Positions 35,601 through 46,582 of a stretch of 64,000 nucleotides of DNA are shown piece after piece. Source of the DNA: Dichomitus squalens LYAD-421 SS1 (taxonomy: Eukaryota > Basidiomycota > Agaricomycetes > Polyporales > Polyporaceae). The translations under genes and the position numbers were made by a program. The stretch lies in contig NW_006766915.1 of the NCBI RefSeq assembly GCF_000275845.1, positions 253,666-317,665 on the forward strand. Direction: 5' to 3'. Numbering within the stretch: the first letter of the stretch is position 1; each line of letters begins with the position of its first letter. Below the pieces are notes generated by a model. That model had not been told where the DNA came from and made no database searches. It worked only from the letters and a program-made list of their open reading frames with translations.

Positions 35601-37256
35601 TAGGATGGGAAGGAGCAACAGAACAGCAGGAAGCTTCCACTTCTGCAAGCCATCGATTCGGTATTGTCGATGCCTTCCTCCTTTCGACGGAACAGGAGAT
35701 AGGCCGGCAAGTAGGTAATGCACCCATTGCTTCGCTAGTATCATCAAGAGGGTCGTGGACAAGCTGATAATGAGGCTTGAGAACCAGTAGATATTAACGC
35801 GAACGGCGGACGCGGTCAGCCGAAAGGGTGGCACTGGAGTTGTAATGTCGGCGGACGATGCAGCGTCGTTTCGTTGAAGTTGCGCCAGAATAGCTCGCAA
35901 CATCTCGACTTGGGGTTCTGGCTGTAGATTCTTGTAGGTTTCGACGACTAAGGTGGTCAAGACGGCTGAGAACAACGCAGCCTACAATAACAATTGAGTT
36001 CCTGCATTATGGACTGGTTCATAACGTGGGAGATCACTCACGAAAATGAGGATAGAGTCCAGGTCAGAGTCCCATGCCTGAATAGTCTCCTTGTCTTGTG
36101 CCAACGCGTGCTGGAGGTACAAGGGCCAGATGTCGACATCCGGAACGTTAGCGAATGGATCGTACCGTGGCGCATCCGTTACATTGGGCTAAGGGTATGT
36201 CAGATGAGAATACCAAGGGCATCACTCTGCTCACCTCCGCCTTCCCTGATGGCTCGTTCCCCGTTGTTTTCTTGGCATCCGACCTATCCGACTGCGTCAT
36301 CGTCAACTAGTGACCATGAGCTCGATCAACACTATCCGGCGTACCTGATTCCGCTGTGTCGTCGCTGAAGTGCGAGCTTGACCTATATTATCTGCTGGTA
36401 CTGCACTGTGGCCCTCGACAATATTTGTTCGTTCGAAGGCAACCGTTCTCTTCGTCGAACGTCTTTCCCCTCCGCCTATGATCAGCGCTGATCTCAGGGC
36501 GATGGGTTTAGAAGATTGGTCCATTCGATCCACGGGTAGAGCGTGCGGAGCTGATTGAGGGCTGCTCTTGCCAGAAGGACCCATCTCTGGTTGGTTACCT
36601 AACTCATTCTCTCCGCGAGGACCTGTGTAAGGGGAAGCTGGCATGGAACTCTGAGTTGTACTCGCTGGTCCGCCTGCTCTGACGGGATCAAGGGAAGGAA
36701 AGCCGGACAAAGAAGTACCTTGGCGCGAGGCCGCCGGATGCATCCCGGGAGATCCATCTGCACATCGTGATGAGCGCAATGCTCGACGTGGTATGAAGGG
36801 CTATTGCGGCGACTCACCGATAGACGATTGCAAGCCGTCAAAACCTCTCGACAATCCCCCGTTATTGTCAATGAACTTACCTTGTGTGAGGGGCGAATCC
36901 GTCAAGCGCGCCGGATAAAACTCGCGTGCCACTTCAATGCTGGTGTTCGATGGCTGGGGAGAGGGGAAGAACGGTACGAACTTGATCCTGACAGGCTGCG
37001 ATTTGTCCTCGGGACCTTGATCCGGGGAGAATATATACCCGATGGCCTTATCGAACGGATTGTCAGGAGAGAAGAGCAACGAGGCAGCCGGATTCGAGGG
37101 CTCGGGACCTTCGGGAACTTCAACAGAGGGGTCCCGGGGCACGGAGTGGACTTCGACGCTAGGGGCTCGTAGCCAACTGAGGCCGATGTTGCTCCCCTGA
37201 CTGCCTTCCTGCTGCATGATATGATTATCTCCCAAGCCCGAGTCTTGCTCTGTCAT
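32610..37256 (-). pseudogene. DUF6535 membrane protein gene with two in-frame stop codons (possibly two short introns)
   Basis: The start is MTEQDSGLGDN at 37256. Exons run through a Pro/Ser-rich N-terminal region, then PLYLQHALAQDKETIQAWDS and DSILIF joined by a clean splice (GTGAGT...TTATTGTAG) to AALFSAVLTTLVVETYKNL. This is the DUF6535 signature of Agaricomycetes, followed by paired helices (FSSLIISLSTTLLMILAKQW; LLLLPILLHIALLLFFAGLV). From 35975 to 32610 a single frame of 3366 nt is open except for TAA at 35310-35312 and TAG at 33759-33761. The sequence is protein-like on both sides of each stop, and the helical LSFFDR/LAFFDR motif recurs in the last two parts. Either the gene carries two nonsense mutations, or each stop lies in a very short intron (possible 33-nt GTCCTA...CGCAG and 45-nt GTGAAC...ACTAG). 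Function of the family is unknown. Confidence 0.65.
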
Positions 37257-37999
37257 CGTTCCTTGACTGGCGACCAAGACGCTCCCGTCCCTGTTGGTGA
37301 CAACAGTGTTAGAAGGAGGAGGAGAAGCCTATGCACAGACGCAGTTGGATTCCTCGTTATGTTCTGAAACGGCGCCCGAGGAGTACGCACCATCACAACA
37401 ACTGGGAATATCTCTGTCGATACAGGGGGTCCTGAATGGTTTCAATAGTTGTCTTGTATGAACGGCAGAGCGCCCGAGATAGACACATTTCCCATGAAAC
37501 ATTTGCCTAGAAGCCTTAGAAGCTCATCAGCTATTCTACAGGAAACTTATGCCTGCACGAACCTCAGCTGACCAAACATCTTGCGACCACGTTGCTGCCC
37601 CGAGGTGCGAATGGCGTCGGAGGTCTGAATCGATTGTGGGCGTCCCTGTGAAGCTATCTGGAGACGATCAAGGCGGTCAGCAATTGTACGATGAATGGCG
37701 AAAGTCCAAGGCTGGTGTCCGACAATGACAATCTAGCGTCGAAACTGAGACAACATTCGAAGGTAAAGAGATCTATAGTGGCATTATATTTCACAAACTA
37801 ATCAAACGCTAGTACAACGAGAGCCGGTAGTGAGCGATGAATGGGTGGCGATGGTCGTTTGGTATGTCGTATGTAATCGTCGTATCAGATGAATCGAGGA
37901 ATGAGCACTTCTTTCCCCTCTCTAGTATCCCCCACAACAATCAATCCGCTGGAAGCACAACAACCAACAAGCACGGAAAAGCAGACAACGTCGGGACGT
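37257..37999. other. Intergenic
   Basis: Promoter region of the DUF6535 gene and 3' UTR of ATP-citrate lyase. No ORF worth reporting. Confidence 0.5.
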
Positions 38000-40900
38000 C
38001 TACGCCATCTTGCCGAGCACGCGCGGCTGCGACACGTCCGCCATGTTGATGAAGATGTCGTCCGCGGGGTGGCGGTAGAGCGGCGCGCGGAGACGCTTCT
38101 GGTCGAGGTGGTGGCCGATGAAGCCGATGCTGCGCCCAAGGACGAAGAGGCCGTTAAGAGTGCCAATCTTGATGTACTCATCCGCCTCCTCCGGGGTGAA
38201 TGCGCCCGAGTCGCGGAGAAGGTCGACGAAGGAGACAGCGATGCATCCGTCGACGTTGAGAATGAGCGTGTCCTTCTTGGACGTCGTAACCTTCTCGACC
38301 GCGAGCGCGTAGTCGAGCAGGCTGTGGCTCGGGAAGTGCTTGCGCACATACTCCTTGACGAGCTCCACTCGGAGATCGGGGTTGTTGACGCTCTTGATCT
38401 TGTGGCCAATACCACTGACTTTGGGTACATAGTCAGCCCACAGTACATGGTACGGATAAGGAAAAGTAGACATACTGAGCTTGTTCTGCTTCCTGCAGGT
38501 GTCGACGAACTCGCGAGGGGTAAGACCGGTGTCACGAGCATTCGAGAACATGCTCGCAGCCTCGTCAAGCGCACCACCGAAGCGGGACCCGATCGTGAGG
38601 AGACCAGACGCAAGCGAGGAGATGAGGTCCTTGCCCGCACGAGTCGCGACAATCGTGTTCATAGCGCTGAGATCGAGCAATGACCGTCAGCCCCGAAATC
38701 TAGACACATACAGAGAAGAAACACCATACCCAGACACCGCCGGGCCATGGTCAGCAGTAAGCATGAGCACCATCTCGATGAACTTGGTCGCCCACGACGG
38801 CAGCCGGCGCTTGAACCAGAGCAAGCTGACGACGCCCCCAACGCCGATGTCCTCCTTGAACACGTCCGAGATGCGCATGCCCGCATACAACAGCTCCTGC
38901 CCGCGCTCGTCCGAGATCGTCGAGATGAACGCGGCAGGCTTGCGGATGAGGCCGAGCTCCTGCGCCCACTTGTAGTCCATCGGGATCACAGGCGGCTCGC
39001 GCTCCGGCTGGGGCTTGATCGTCCCGCCCGCGACGAGGCGCTCGTACGTCTGCTTGAGCACCTCGGGCAGGTCCTCAAACGTGTCGGGCACGATGAAGCC
39101 CGCAGCGCGCATGGCCGTGTTCTTCGCGTCCGCGGTCTCGATGTCCGAGTTCGCGAGCGAGCCGGCGTGGCCGAACTGCACCTCGGTCGTGAACATCTTG
39201 GCGCAGGTGCCGATCGCCCAGGCGATGATGGGCTTCTTGATGATGCCCTTCTTGACGGCCTCGATAACGCGGTACTCCTCGATACCACCGACCTCACCGA
39301 GGAGAACGAGGAGCTTGCACTCGGGGTCCTGCTCGTAGCGAAGCAAGTGATCGATAAAGGTCGAGCCGGGGTAGCGGTCACCGCCGATGGCGATACCCTC
39401 GTAGGTACCATTGGTAGTGAGGGAGAGGATGTTGTTGAGCTCGTTCGACATACCACCAGACTTCGAGACGTAGCCAACGGAGCCAGGGCGGTAGAGCTTG
39501 GAGGCGATGATGTTGTCCATCATACTAGGCGGGCGGTCAGTATATGAAAGCTGCGAAAGGTGGAGGCAACAAGCTCACCCTCCAGAGTTACCGATCCTGA
39601 AGCAGCCAGGCTTGATGCCACCGACGGTCGCAGGACCGATGATGAGGACGCCCTTCTGCTTCGCAAGGTGGAGGATCTCGCGTGCGTGCCTCTCAGGGAC
39701 TCCCTCAGCGATAAGCGCGATGCTCTTGATCTGGGGGAACTCGAAAATCTCGAGCGTACTCGAGTAGACGGAGCGCGACGAGGCGAAGTTGACGACGACG
39801 TCGACGTCGGGGTGCTTCTTGACCGCCTCTGCGACGCTGGTGTAGACGGGGAGGAGCGTCTCCTTGGTGCCCCAGTAGAACTTCTGGATGTGGTGGCCGC
39901 CGAAGGGGTAGATCATCGCCGCGACACTGGGCGTCTCGCGCCCACACGAGTAGTCGAAGTCGAGCATGCCCTGGATCGCACGAGGCTGGAGGCCATACAC
40001 GAACGAGCGGGTCTGCGCATCGAAGGGGCGGTACGAGGGGCGGGAGTGGTGAACGCCAGTCTTCTTGTCGAAGTTGACAATCTGGTCCTGAGGCTGGGTG
40101 CGCTCGCCATCGGGGTGGATGGTGCCGACGGTGGGCTCAGGCTCGATGTCCTTGCCAGAGGCGGCACCCTTGGGGGAAGGCGGGCTGATAGGGGTGGGCG
40201 CGATGGAGTGGAGGTTCGACTGCTTGGTTGTCACACCCAGGGCAAGAGGAACGATCGCGGTGATGTGAGTATCAGGGCCGTAGACCTTGATGGGGACGCC
40301 GAGCGACTCGCCAAGGAGACGCATTGCCTTGAGACCCTCCTGGTAGTTGGGGCCACCACGACGGACGTAAATCTTGACCTTGTGCGCGATGAGGGGGGCC
40401 TTGAACTCCTTCAAGGCACGGATGATACCCTTGAAGGTGGCGGCGACGTTTGTGAAGTTGGCGATTCCACCACCAATGATGAGAATCTTGCCATCGGGGC
40501 GAGGAGTGCCACGGGTCAGGAGATCGACTAGACAAATGTGTCAGCCTATGCCGCGAGAGGTACGCAGAATGTGCACATACGAATGGTCTTAGCATACTCA
40601 TAAGTCTGTCCCTCGGAGGGAGCACCGGAGTACTCGCCGTAGTTGGCGAGCTCATGAGCGAAGCCATGGGCAGCGATAGCATCGGAGTAGACGACCGAAG
40701 CGCCACCACCAGCAACCATGGTCCAAATACGACCCTCGGCGTTAAGGACGGTAAGCTTGAGCGATGCACCCGTCGAAGCATCGAGCTTCTGGATGTACGC
40801 CTCCTCCTTCGTAAGGTCGCGGCCAAAAGGCGCAGGCCAAACCTGGGCAAAAATCCGTCATTAAGCATACAGCCCAACCTTAATTCAATGTTTAGCATAC

Positions 40901-42139
40901 CATGGGAGGGCCACGATCAGCAGAGACAGCCTTGCCCTTAGATGTGACCGCCTGGGAACCGGACTCGTAGACGGACAGATCACGGGCAATGGCCCACTTA
41001 GGTCCGCAGATCGATTCGGCAGTCTGGTCAAGCTTTGCAGCCATGTCGAGGTAGTGGATGGTGGGCTGGCCGCCGTTGACGCCATCGAGGACGACGAGGG
41101 GGTTGATCTCGAGGTACGCAAAGTGCAGGTCGACGTAGACAGAGTAAAGGCGGATGAGGAAGTCGACAAGAGTCTCCTTCTTGGCCGCAGGGACGTGTTT
41201 CAGAAGGGTGTCGGCGATTGTCTGACGCGACGGGAATGGCGCGTTGACGGGGAGGCTCAGCTTGAGAGCCTTAGCATCAACATCGCCGATATCGACACCA
41301 CCCTCGTGGGTGAAGAGGATATAGTCGCCTTCGCGCTCGGAGTTTATGCAGACGTAATATTCGGCATCAGAGGGGTGAGGGAGGAAGGGCTCGACAATGA
41401 AGTTGTTGAGTGTGCCAGTCACGGACTCGACCTGCACCAGAAAACGTCAGTTCATCACCGATCCAAAAGGAAATGAGAAGAATATGGCGGCGCGGCAGAT
41501 CTGGGATCGGAGGCGATATAACAGGCGTAGGAATGAGAACGGAACGCGGTCAGCCGCAATCACGTGTGTAGCCTGACGCGTTCTAAGCGACCTCGCGCAA
41601 GACGCGTTCTGAGACGCGTCGCGATGCACAGGGCAGTTTGGGGCCGACGTATGGTCACTCGAGACGAAGTATGTCACACTCGCAATCGATCGCGAAGATA
41701 GCGAGGAGCGCTGATAGGACGCGTGCAAGAGAATTGCGGAACAGATGTGCTCACCTTCTGCGGCTTGCCCGCGCGCTGCCGGATCCACTCCTTCGCCTCT
41801 TCCCAGTCCTTGTTGAGAGCGAGAAGACCGGCCTTTCCACGACGCTTGATCAGTTGGTCAGGTTTCGCGACAAGCTTCGTCGTGAAGACCCAGCTGGGCA
41901 GCTGGGTGTCGGGGGTGATCGCGTTGGTAGCGGAATCCCAGGAAATCTGAGCGACTTTGGGGGAAGGGTAGACGAACGGAGTCGCAACCTGGGCGTTGGA
42001 GTCGACCGCAGGAGCGCGCTCTAACCAGTACGCGAGGAGGAGCTTAGCATCATATTCACGAATGGCTGGAACGGCGCATATATTAGCACGCTAGATCGGC
42101 AGGACATCGCGTGGAAGCTACTGTACCTTTCGAAGACAT
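38000..42139 (-). CDS. ACLY: ATP-citrate lyase, single-chain form
   Basis: About eight exons, beginning with a 13-nt first exon (42127-42139, ATG to AAAG), then 41755-42065, 40901-41431, 40581-40842 and onward. Order of domains: an ATP-grasp/succinyl-CoA-synthetase-beta-like region ([25 protein letters not shown]), a CoA-binding and ligase region ([38 protein letters not shown]), the phosphohistidine segment [20 protein letters not shown], and a C-terminal citrate-synthase-like domain ([17 protein letters not shown]). It cleaves cytosolic citrate with CoA and ATP to acetyl-CoA and oxaloacetate, feeding lipid and sterol synthesis and acetylation. Ascomycetes usually split this enzyme into two genes; the fused chain fits a basidiomycete. 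Intron 2 (41432-41754) is long. The catalytic His is present, so the gene looks functional. Confidence 0.95.
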
Positions 42140-43293
42140 TTTGGACGAGTCTGCACTGGAGGAGATGGGAAGATGGAGGGAGAGGGGAGAGGGCACAGGC
42201 GAGCGAAGCGGAAGTGGCCTGAGGGGTATTTAAGGGACGTTGGGCGGACGTCGAGGCCAGTCGCCTCACTTTCTGAAAATTCAAAGTGGGGGCATCGTGC
42301 ATCAATAACCGCCCGCGTGCATCTCCTCTTCCCTTTCTAGCCCCCAAATTTCGCACGACCAGCACGACCATTCTATCCCTACTCTCTGTCCCATTGGCCC
42401 GCGCCGACAACGCTCGTACGACCGTAAACTACAGTACTAGCTATCATCTTGTTTCAGAACAATTCGCAGCAGGTCTCACCCGTAAGAGACGTCCCATCGT
42501 ACGCGTCCCACAATCGTCCATACAAGACGCACCCTTGAGCCCGCAGCCATCTTCGATTCTAGCGTTCTCCGAATATTGAGTACCGAGGTCAACGATGCCG
42601 TTGTGTGAACTCAGCGTCATCAGGCCACGGCATCATTTCGTCATGAACCAGTCATTTCCCTTTCCCGAGTCCGAATTATTCTACAAGCCAGGTGCGCCCG
42701 TGTCTCACGTAGTTTTGTCGCTTATCGCCTCTTAGGACGAGTTTCTGTCGGTGCGGAGAACCAATATTCCAGAGGCATCTCTCGGTGTCGGCACTTCGTG
42801 AGTGCACACTACATACTCGTGGCGGGGCTCATGTAGTTTCTCCGTCGTCTACACTTATCATCACTTCCATCGAGCAGCCTGTTCGGCACATAACGCCCAG
42901 CGTGTCCCTAGCCGACCTTCAGTACGATGCCATGCCGTGCATGCATGTTGATCCGCCAATATAAAATGTCGCGTTTGCGCTGAAGACTGGCTGTCTGCTG
43001 ACCTTGGAGTTCCTGAAATATGTCACCTTCTGACCTGGTACACGTTCGATCGTCATGCAGCACGGTTGGGCCTGGTACTTACAAGTATCCCTGGCATGCA
43101 AGGGTGGTCTTGCAGGCCGCCTGCTTCGACAATCGACAAAGCGCAACGCCGGGACCACCCTGCCTCCACTACACCACAGTCGTAGATGTCCGCAATGAAA
43201 TGAACGGTGTGGAGCCGATTTACCATGACCGGCTCGCCGCAAGTGGAGGTCCTACTTATGTACAGCACGTTGTGTCTATGTCCACATGGCATT
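42140..43293. other. Intergenic, promoter of ATP-citrate lyase
   Basis: Contains a CT-rich stretch just upstream of the ACLY start, as often seen in highly expressed fungal genes. No supported ORF. Confidence 0.45.
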
Positions 43294-43372
43294 GGCGCTA
43301 TAGCGTAGTGGTTATCACTTGGGATTCTGAATTTGTATTCCCAAAACCCAGGTTCGAGCCCTGCCAGCGCCT
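43294..43372 (+). tRNA. tRNA-Gln (anticodon CTG) with a short intron; possibly degenerate
   Basis: The cloverleaf is visible. The acceptor stem GGCGCTA pairs with CAGCGCC except for A7-C66. The D-arm is GCG-TAGTGGTTAT-CAC with one C-A mismatch. The anticodon stem TGGGA/TCCCA encloses TTCTGAA, with CTG at 43327-43329, plus about 7 extra nt (TTTGTAT), which I read as the tRNA intron next to position 37. The T-arm is CCAGG-TTCGAGC-CCTGC with its outer pair mismatched. A and B boxes are intact and a TTTTT run follows about 20 nt downstream as a Pol III terminator. Three mismatches are more than usual: CC at positions 65-66 breaks one pair in each of two stems. It may be a decaying copy. Confidence 0.72.
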
Positions 43373-44141
43373 GTCGCAGGAGTTTAAGTAATATTTTTCA
43401 CGCCGTATGTAGCCCTTGAGCAGTAGAATGTCAATATCTGATAGCTTTCTCACCTTACACGACGTACCATTAATGGCTTTCCTTGTCGTTGAGCTTACTC
43501 GTGCAGGTCTGCGATTATCTGGGTGAGCCGCGCTTGAGCCAAGTTCAGGATCGTGAGTGTATCACAGTCACAGACTCGCCCAAGAACTATTCTTTGCATA
43601 GTTTCTCATGACATAGCCGCCCCCAACCTACACGAGACAATACGGCAATACCGAGTCGGTCTCAAGTTCAAAGGTGGCATGTACCCTGGCACGTTGTTCT
43701 TTCCGTTGATGAATAGAGATGGCGAACTGGCAACTGTAGCCAGCCAAGACTACATAACTCAATAGCGATCTCTTGGGACCCTGCCAGTGAGCACGCCATT
43801 GGCACTGCATGCATATCAGAAACTTGAAAGGGCAAACAGGAGTGCTGGCAGGCGATGGTGAAGGTACTCACACTGTCCTTATCATGATCTTTACGGTAGC
43901 TAATATGGAATATCTCGCAATGGGCTCTGTAGGCCGCTATACATACGTCCGTGTGACATCAATCGCGACATCGGGGATAACACTTCGCTCTGAAATGGAT
44001 CCTACTTGTACACGCCGACCCTTACTCAGCAAATGCATCCCCCTGTCGTTTTTATCCTGCGTGAGCGCGTGTTCTTCTACGACATTCTGACGTTTTCTTT
44101 TGGTATGTTCTCTTCGCGAATCCGACTCCACCCTCACGAAG
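43373..44141. other. Intergenic, no gene supported
   Basis: Between the tRNA and SDR-4. Short overlapping ORFs only. Confidence 0.5.
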
Positions 44142-44148
44142 TATAAAG
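44142..44148 (+). promoter_or_regulatory. TATA box of SDR-4
   Basis: TATAAAG 54 nt upstream of the SDR-4 ATG. Confidence 0.6.
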
Positions 44149-44201
44149 GAGGGTCGCACAGGGCGAAGGGCCAGCAGACTCACAGCACACAGCTAACAGA
44201 C

Positions 44202-45415
44202 ATGCCGGCCATCACTTCGGGAAAGGTCCTCGTCACAGGTGCGAACGGCTACATCGCCGTCTGGATCGTCAAGTCCCTTCTCGAAGCCGGGTTCGCCGTG
44301 CGTGGCACCGTGCGTTCGGAGAGCAAGGCGGCCTACCTGCGCTCGTACTTCCAGTCGTCAGGGGACAAATTCGAGGCGGTCATCGTCCCGGACATCACCA
44401 AGGTCTGTCATGCTCCCTGCGTTCTCGTTGCGCGCTCTACTACTACATGATACTAACGCACAGTCTGTAGGACGACGCGTTCGCGGAGCACGTCACCGAT
44501 GTCGACGCGATCGCGCACACCGCTTCGCCCTTCCACATGAATGCTGTCGAGCCCGATGAGATCATCAACCCCGCCGTCGCGGGCACCCTCTCCGTCCTCA
44601 AGGCCGCGGAGGCGCACGGCGCGCGCGTCAAACGCGTTGTCGTCCTCTCCTCTACCGCCGCGGTCACCCGCGTGGTCTCGGAGCCCACCCTTCTCGACGA
44701 GTCCTCTTGGAACGAGGATGCGATCGCGGCGGTCAAGGAGAAGGGGCGCGATGCGAGCGCGGCACAGAAGTATCAGGCGAGCAAGACGCTTGCGGAGCGC
44801 GGGGCGTGGCAGTGGTACGCGGAGCGCAAGGACAAGCTCCAGTGGGACTTGACGGCGCTGAACCCGCCGTTCGTGTTCGGGCCGAACATCCACGATGTCG
44901 ACAAGCCGGAGAACCTGGGTGAGTCGGCGCGCCTGTGGTACAAGAGCGTCGTCGAGGGCGGGCTGAGCGACGACGCGCTCGCAAACACCGGGTAGGCTTC
45001 GCCTCCGTCTCTTTCAGTGCTATGAGGGTGACCGATCTCCCATAGTGCAAACTACGTCGACGTGCGAGATATTTCGCAGGCGCACACGCTGGCAATTCAG
45101 ACGCCTGCGGCAGGCGGCGAACGCTTCATCATCTCTGCGGGTCCCTACAAATGGCAAGACTTCGGTGAGCGATTCCAGTCTCGATCACATCTCGGAGCAT
45201 GAAGCTGACCTGCCATCCTTTCCCTAGTGTCTGCTGCTCATCGTTGGTCGGACAAGCTGCCTGCCGGTAACACATCATACGACCCCTCGAAAGCGGTGCA
45301 TGTGCTTCGGTACGATAACCGTAAAGGCATTGCGACGCTCGACGTACGGTACCGTAGCATCGAGGAGGTTACTCGGGACTCGCTTGAGGACTTCAAGGCA
45401 CGTGGCTGGCTGTAA
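44202..45415 (+). CDS. SDR-4: extended short-chain dehydrogenase, tandem copy
   Basis: Exons 44202-44402, 44471-44991, 45046-45164 and 45228-45415 (201, 521, 119 and 188 nt) encode 342 residues. Motifs: TGANGYIA near residues 13-20, VVLSSTAAV, KYQASKTLAERGAW with the catalytic Tyr and Lys, NPPFVFGPNIHDV, VDVRDISQAH and the ending KARGWL. Exon 1 is nearly the same protein as exon 1 of SDR-5 (both read IVKSLLEAGFAVRGTVRSES), so these two are a recent tandem duplication. The coding region is very GC-rich, which creates long false ORFs on the opposite strand. As for the paralogs, NAD(P)H-dependent reduction of a small carbonyl substrate is the family expectation; the substrate is unknown. Confidence 0.92.
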
Positions 45416-46487
45416 GCCGGTTGGGTGCAAGCTGGTCGGGTGCTCTGTCTTATGTATGAATACTCCGCTCACGAGTGTGGCAGCAAGAGAATCGCTAATG
45501 GATTGTACAACACCTATATCTCCTGTTCGTCCAACAGAATCGCTGATAATACAGGGCGCATATCGGAAAATTGCCTTCAGCTCACTGCAAAATGCTGGTG
45601 AGGAATCCTTGTAGCGAACGCGTACTTTACATTCTATGTCTCAAAGCAATGTATACAAGCCAGTATCGGGCGATGGGCCCGGGGCGAGCGCAGCATTATT
45701 GCTCACTTGGAGTCTATAGTAGGAACGATCGTCCCGATCTCCACTAGCGACGACCTAATCCCTTTTAGGATCTAGGAAAAACCACATCACGAGTATCATC
45801 GCACCTCCGTACAGAGGGATGGGTACGAAGGCTGACAGATTCAGCCGTCTGCACCAAGACTTTCGGCCGAAGCCTCCGGGTGAGGGACACCGGTAAATCC
45901 AACCAAATATGGGAACGATAGCGCCCCTCGATCTGCAAGTCGGATTCTGTGGCGCCGGCGGCCCAGTGTCGTCGACGAATCGATGACGTGTGAGCTTGCG
46001 CTATCCCGGTATCAGGAGCGGATGTGTAGTGCAGGAAAGTGCTTTCCGAAGCCAAGGGACCAGGTGGGCGCCGCTGCTTCTCACAACCGGGCGTTGCGTG
46101 TTTAATGGTTTACCCAGCAGAGCTGACACACTGGTTCTCCGGCTTTCAAAGCGGCAACCGAATGCGGCCATAAAACTGTAGATGAATCTGTAGGATTTTG
46201 TCCGGTCGGGAATCGAGCTTACTGGAAAACTTATTCCCATTATCCGAACGGACTCACAGCTCATCGCCCATCAAAGAAAAAGCCTCCGATGCACGCGCAC
46301 GATTTTCTTGTGCTTACTCTCCTGGATCCTTCCACCGGTTAGCGTGGCGTGGAAATGTTCACCACAGAAGCCGGATACCGGAAATGATGTTCGCGCCTTG
46401 ACCAGCGGGTCCTAGAACCTCCGTCCCGAGTGCTTACCGTATGTCATATGGCACGCGGTGGAGTGGACAAAATCCATGGCCAAACGG
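45416..46487. other. Spacer between SDR-4 and SDR-5
   Basis: Holds the 3' UTR of SDR-4 and the promoter of SDR-5. No supported gene. Because the two genes are a tandem pair, this spacer was probably part of the duplicated unit, but no clear second copy of it is seen. Confidence 0.45.
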
Positions 46488-46493
46488 TATAAG
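46488..46493 (+). promoter_or_regulatory. TATA box of SDR-5
   Basis: TATAAG about 90 nt upstream of the SDR-5 ATG. Confidence 0.5.
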
Positions 46494-46582
46494 TACTGGC
46501 CAGCGCCGGGAAGGGACAGAAACATACCTTACAACCATCGCTCTAGAAGCATTCATCGCACACGACCTCTACACGTTCAAGT

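Noticed and set aside
39560..40531. A 323-codon plus-strand ORF and another at 38747-39547
   Set aside because: Antisense shadows of ATP-citrate lyase exons, which match a known enzyme on the minus strand.
46001..46264. Minus ORF of 87 codons between SDR-4 and SDR-5
   Set aside because: No promoter, splice or family evidence; lies in a spacer with no conservation signal I can see.
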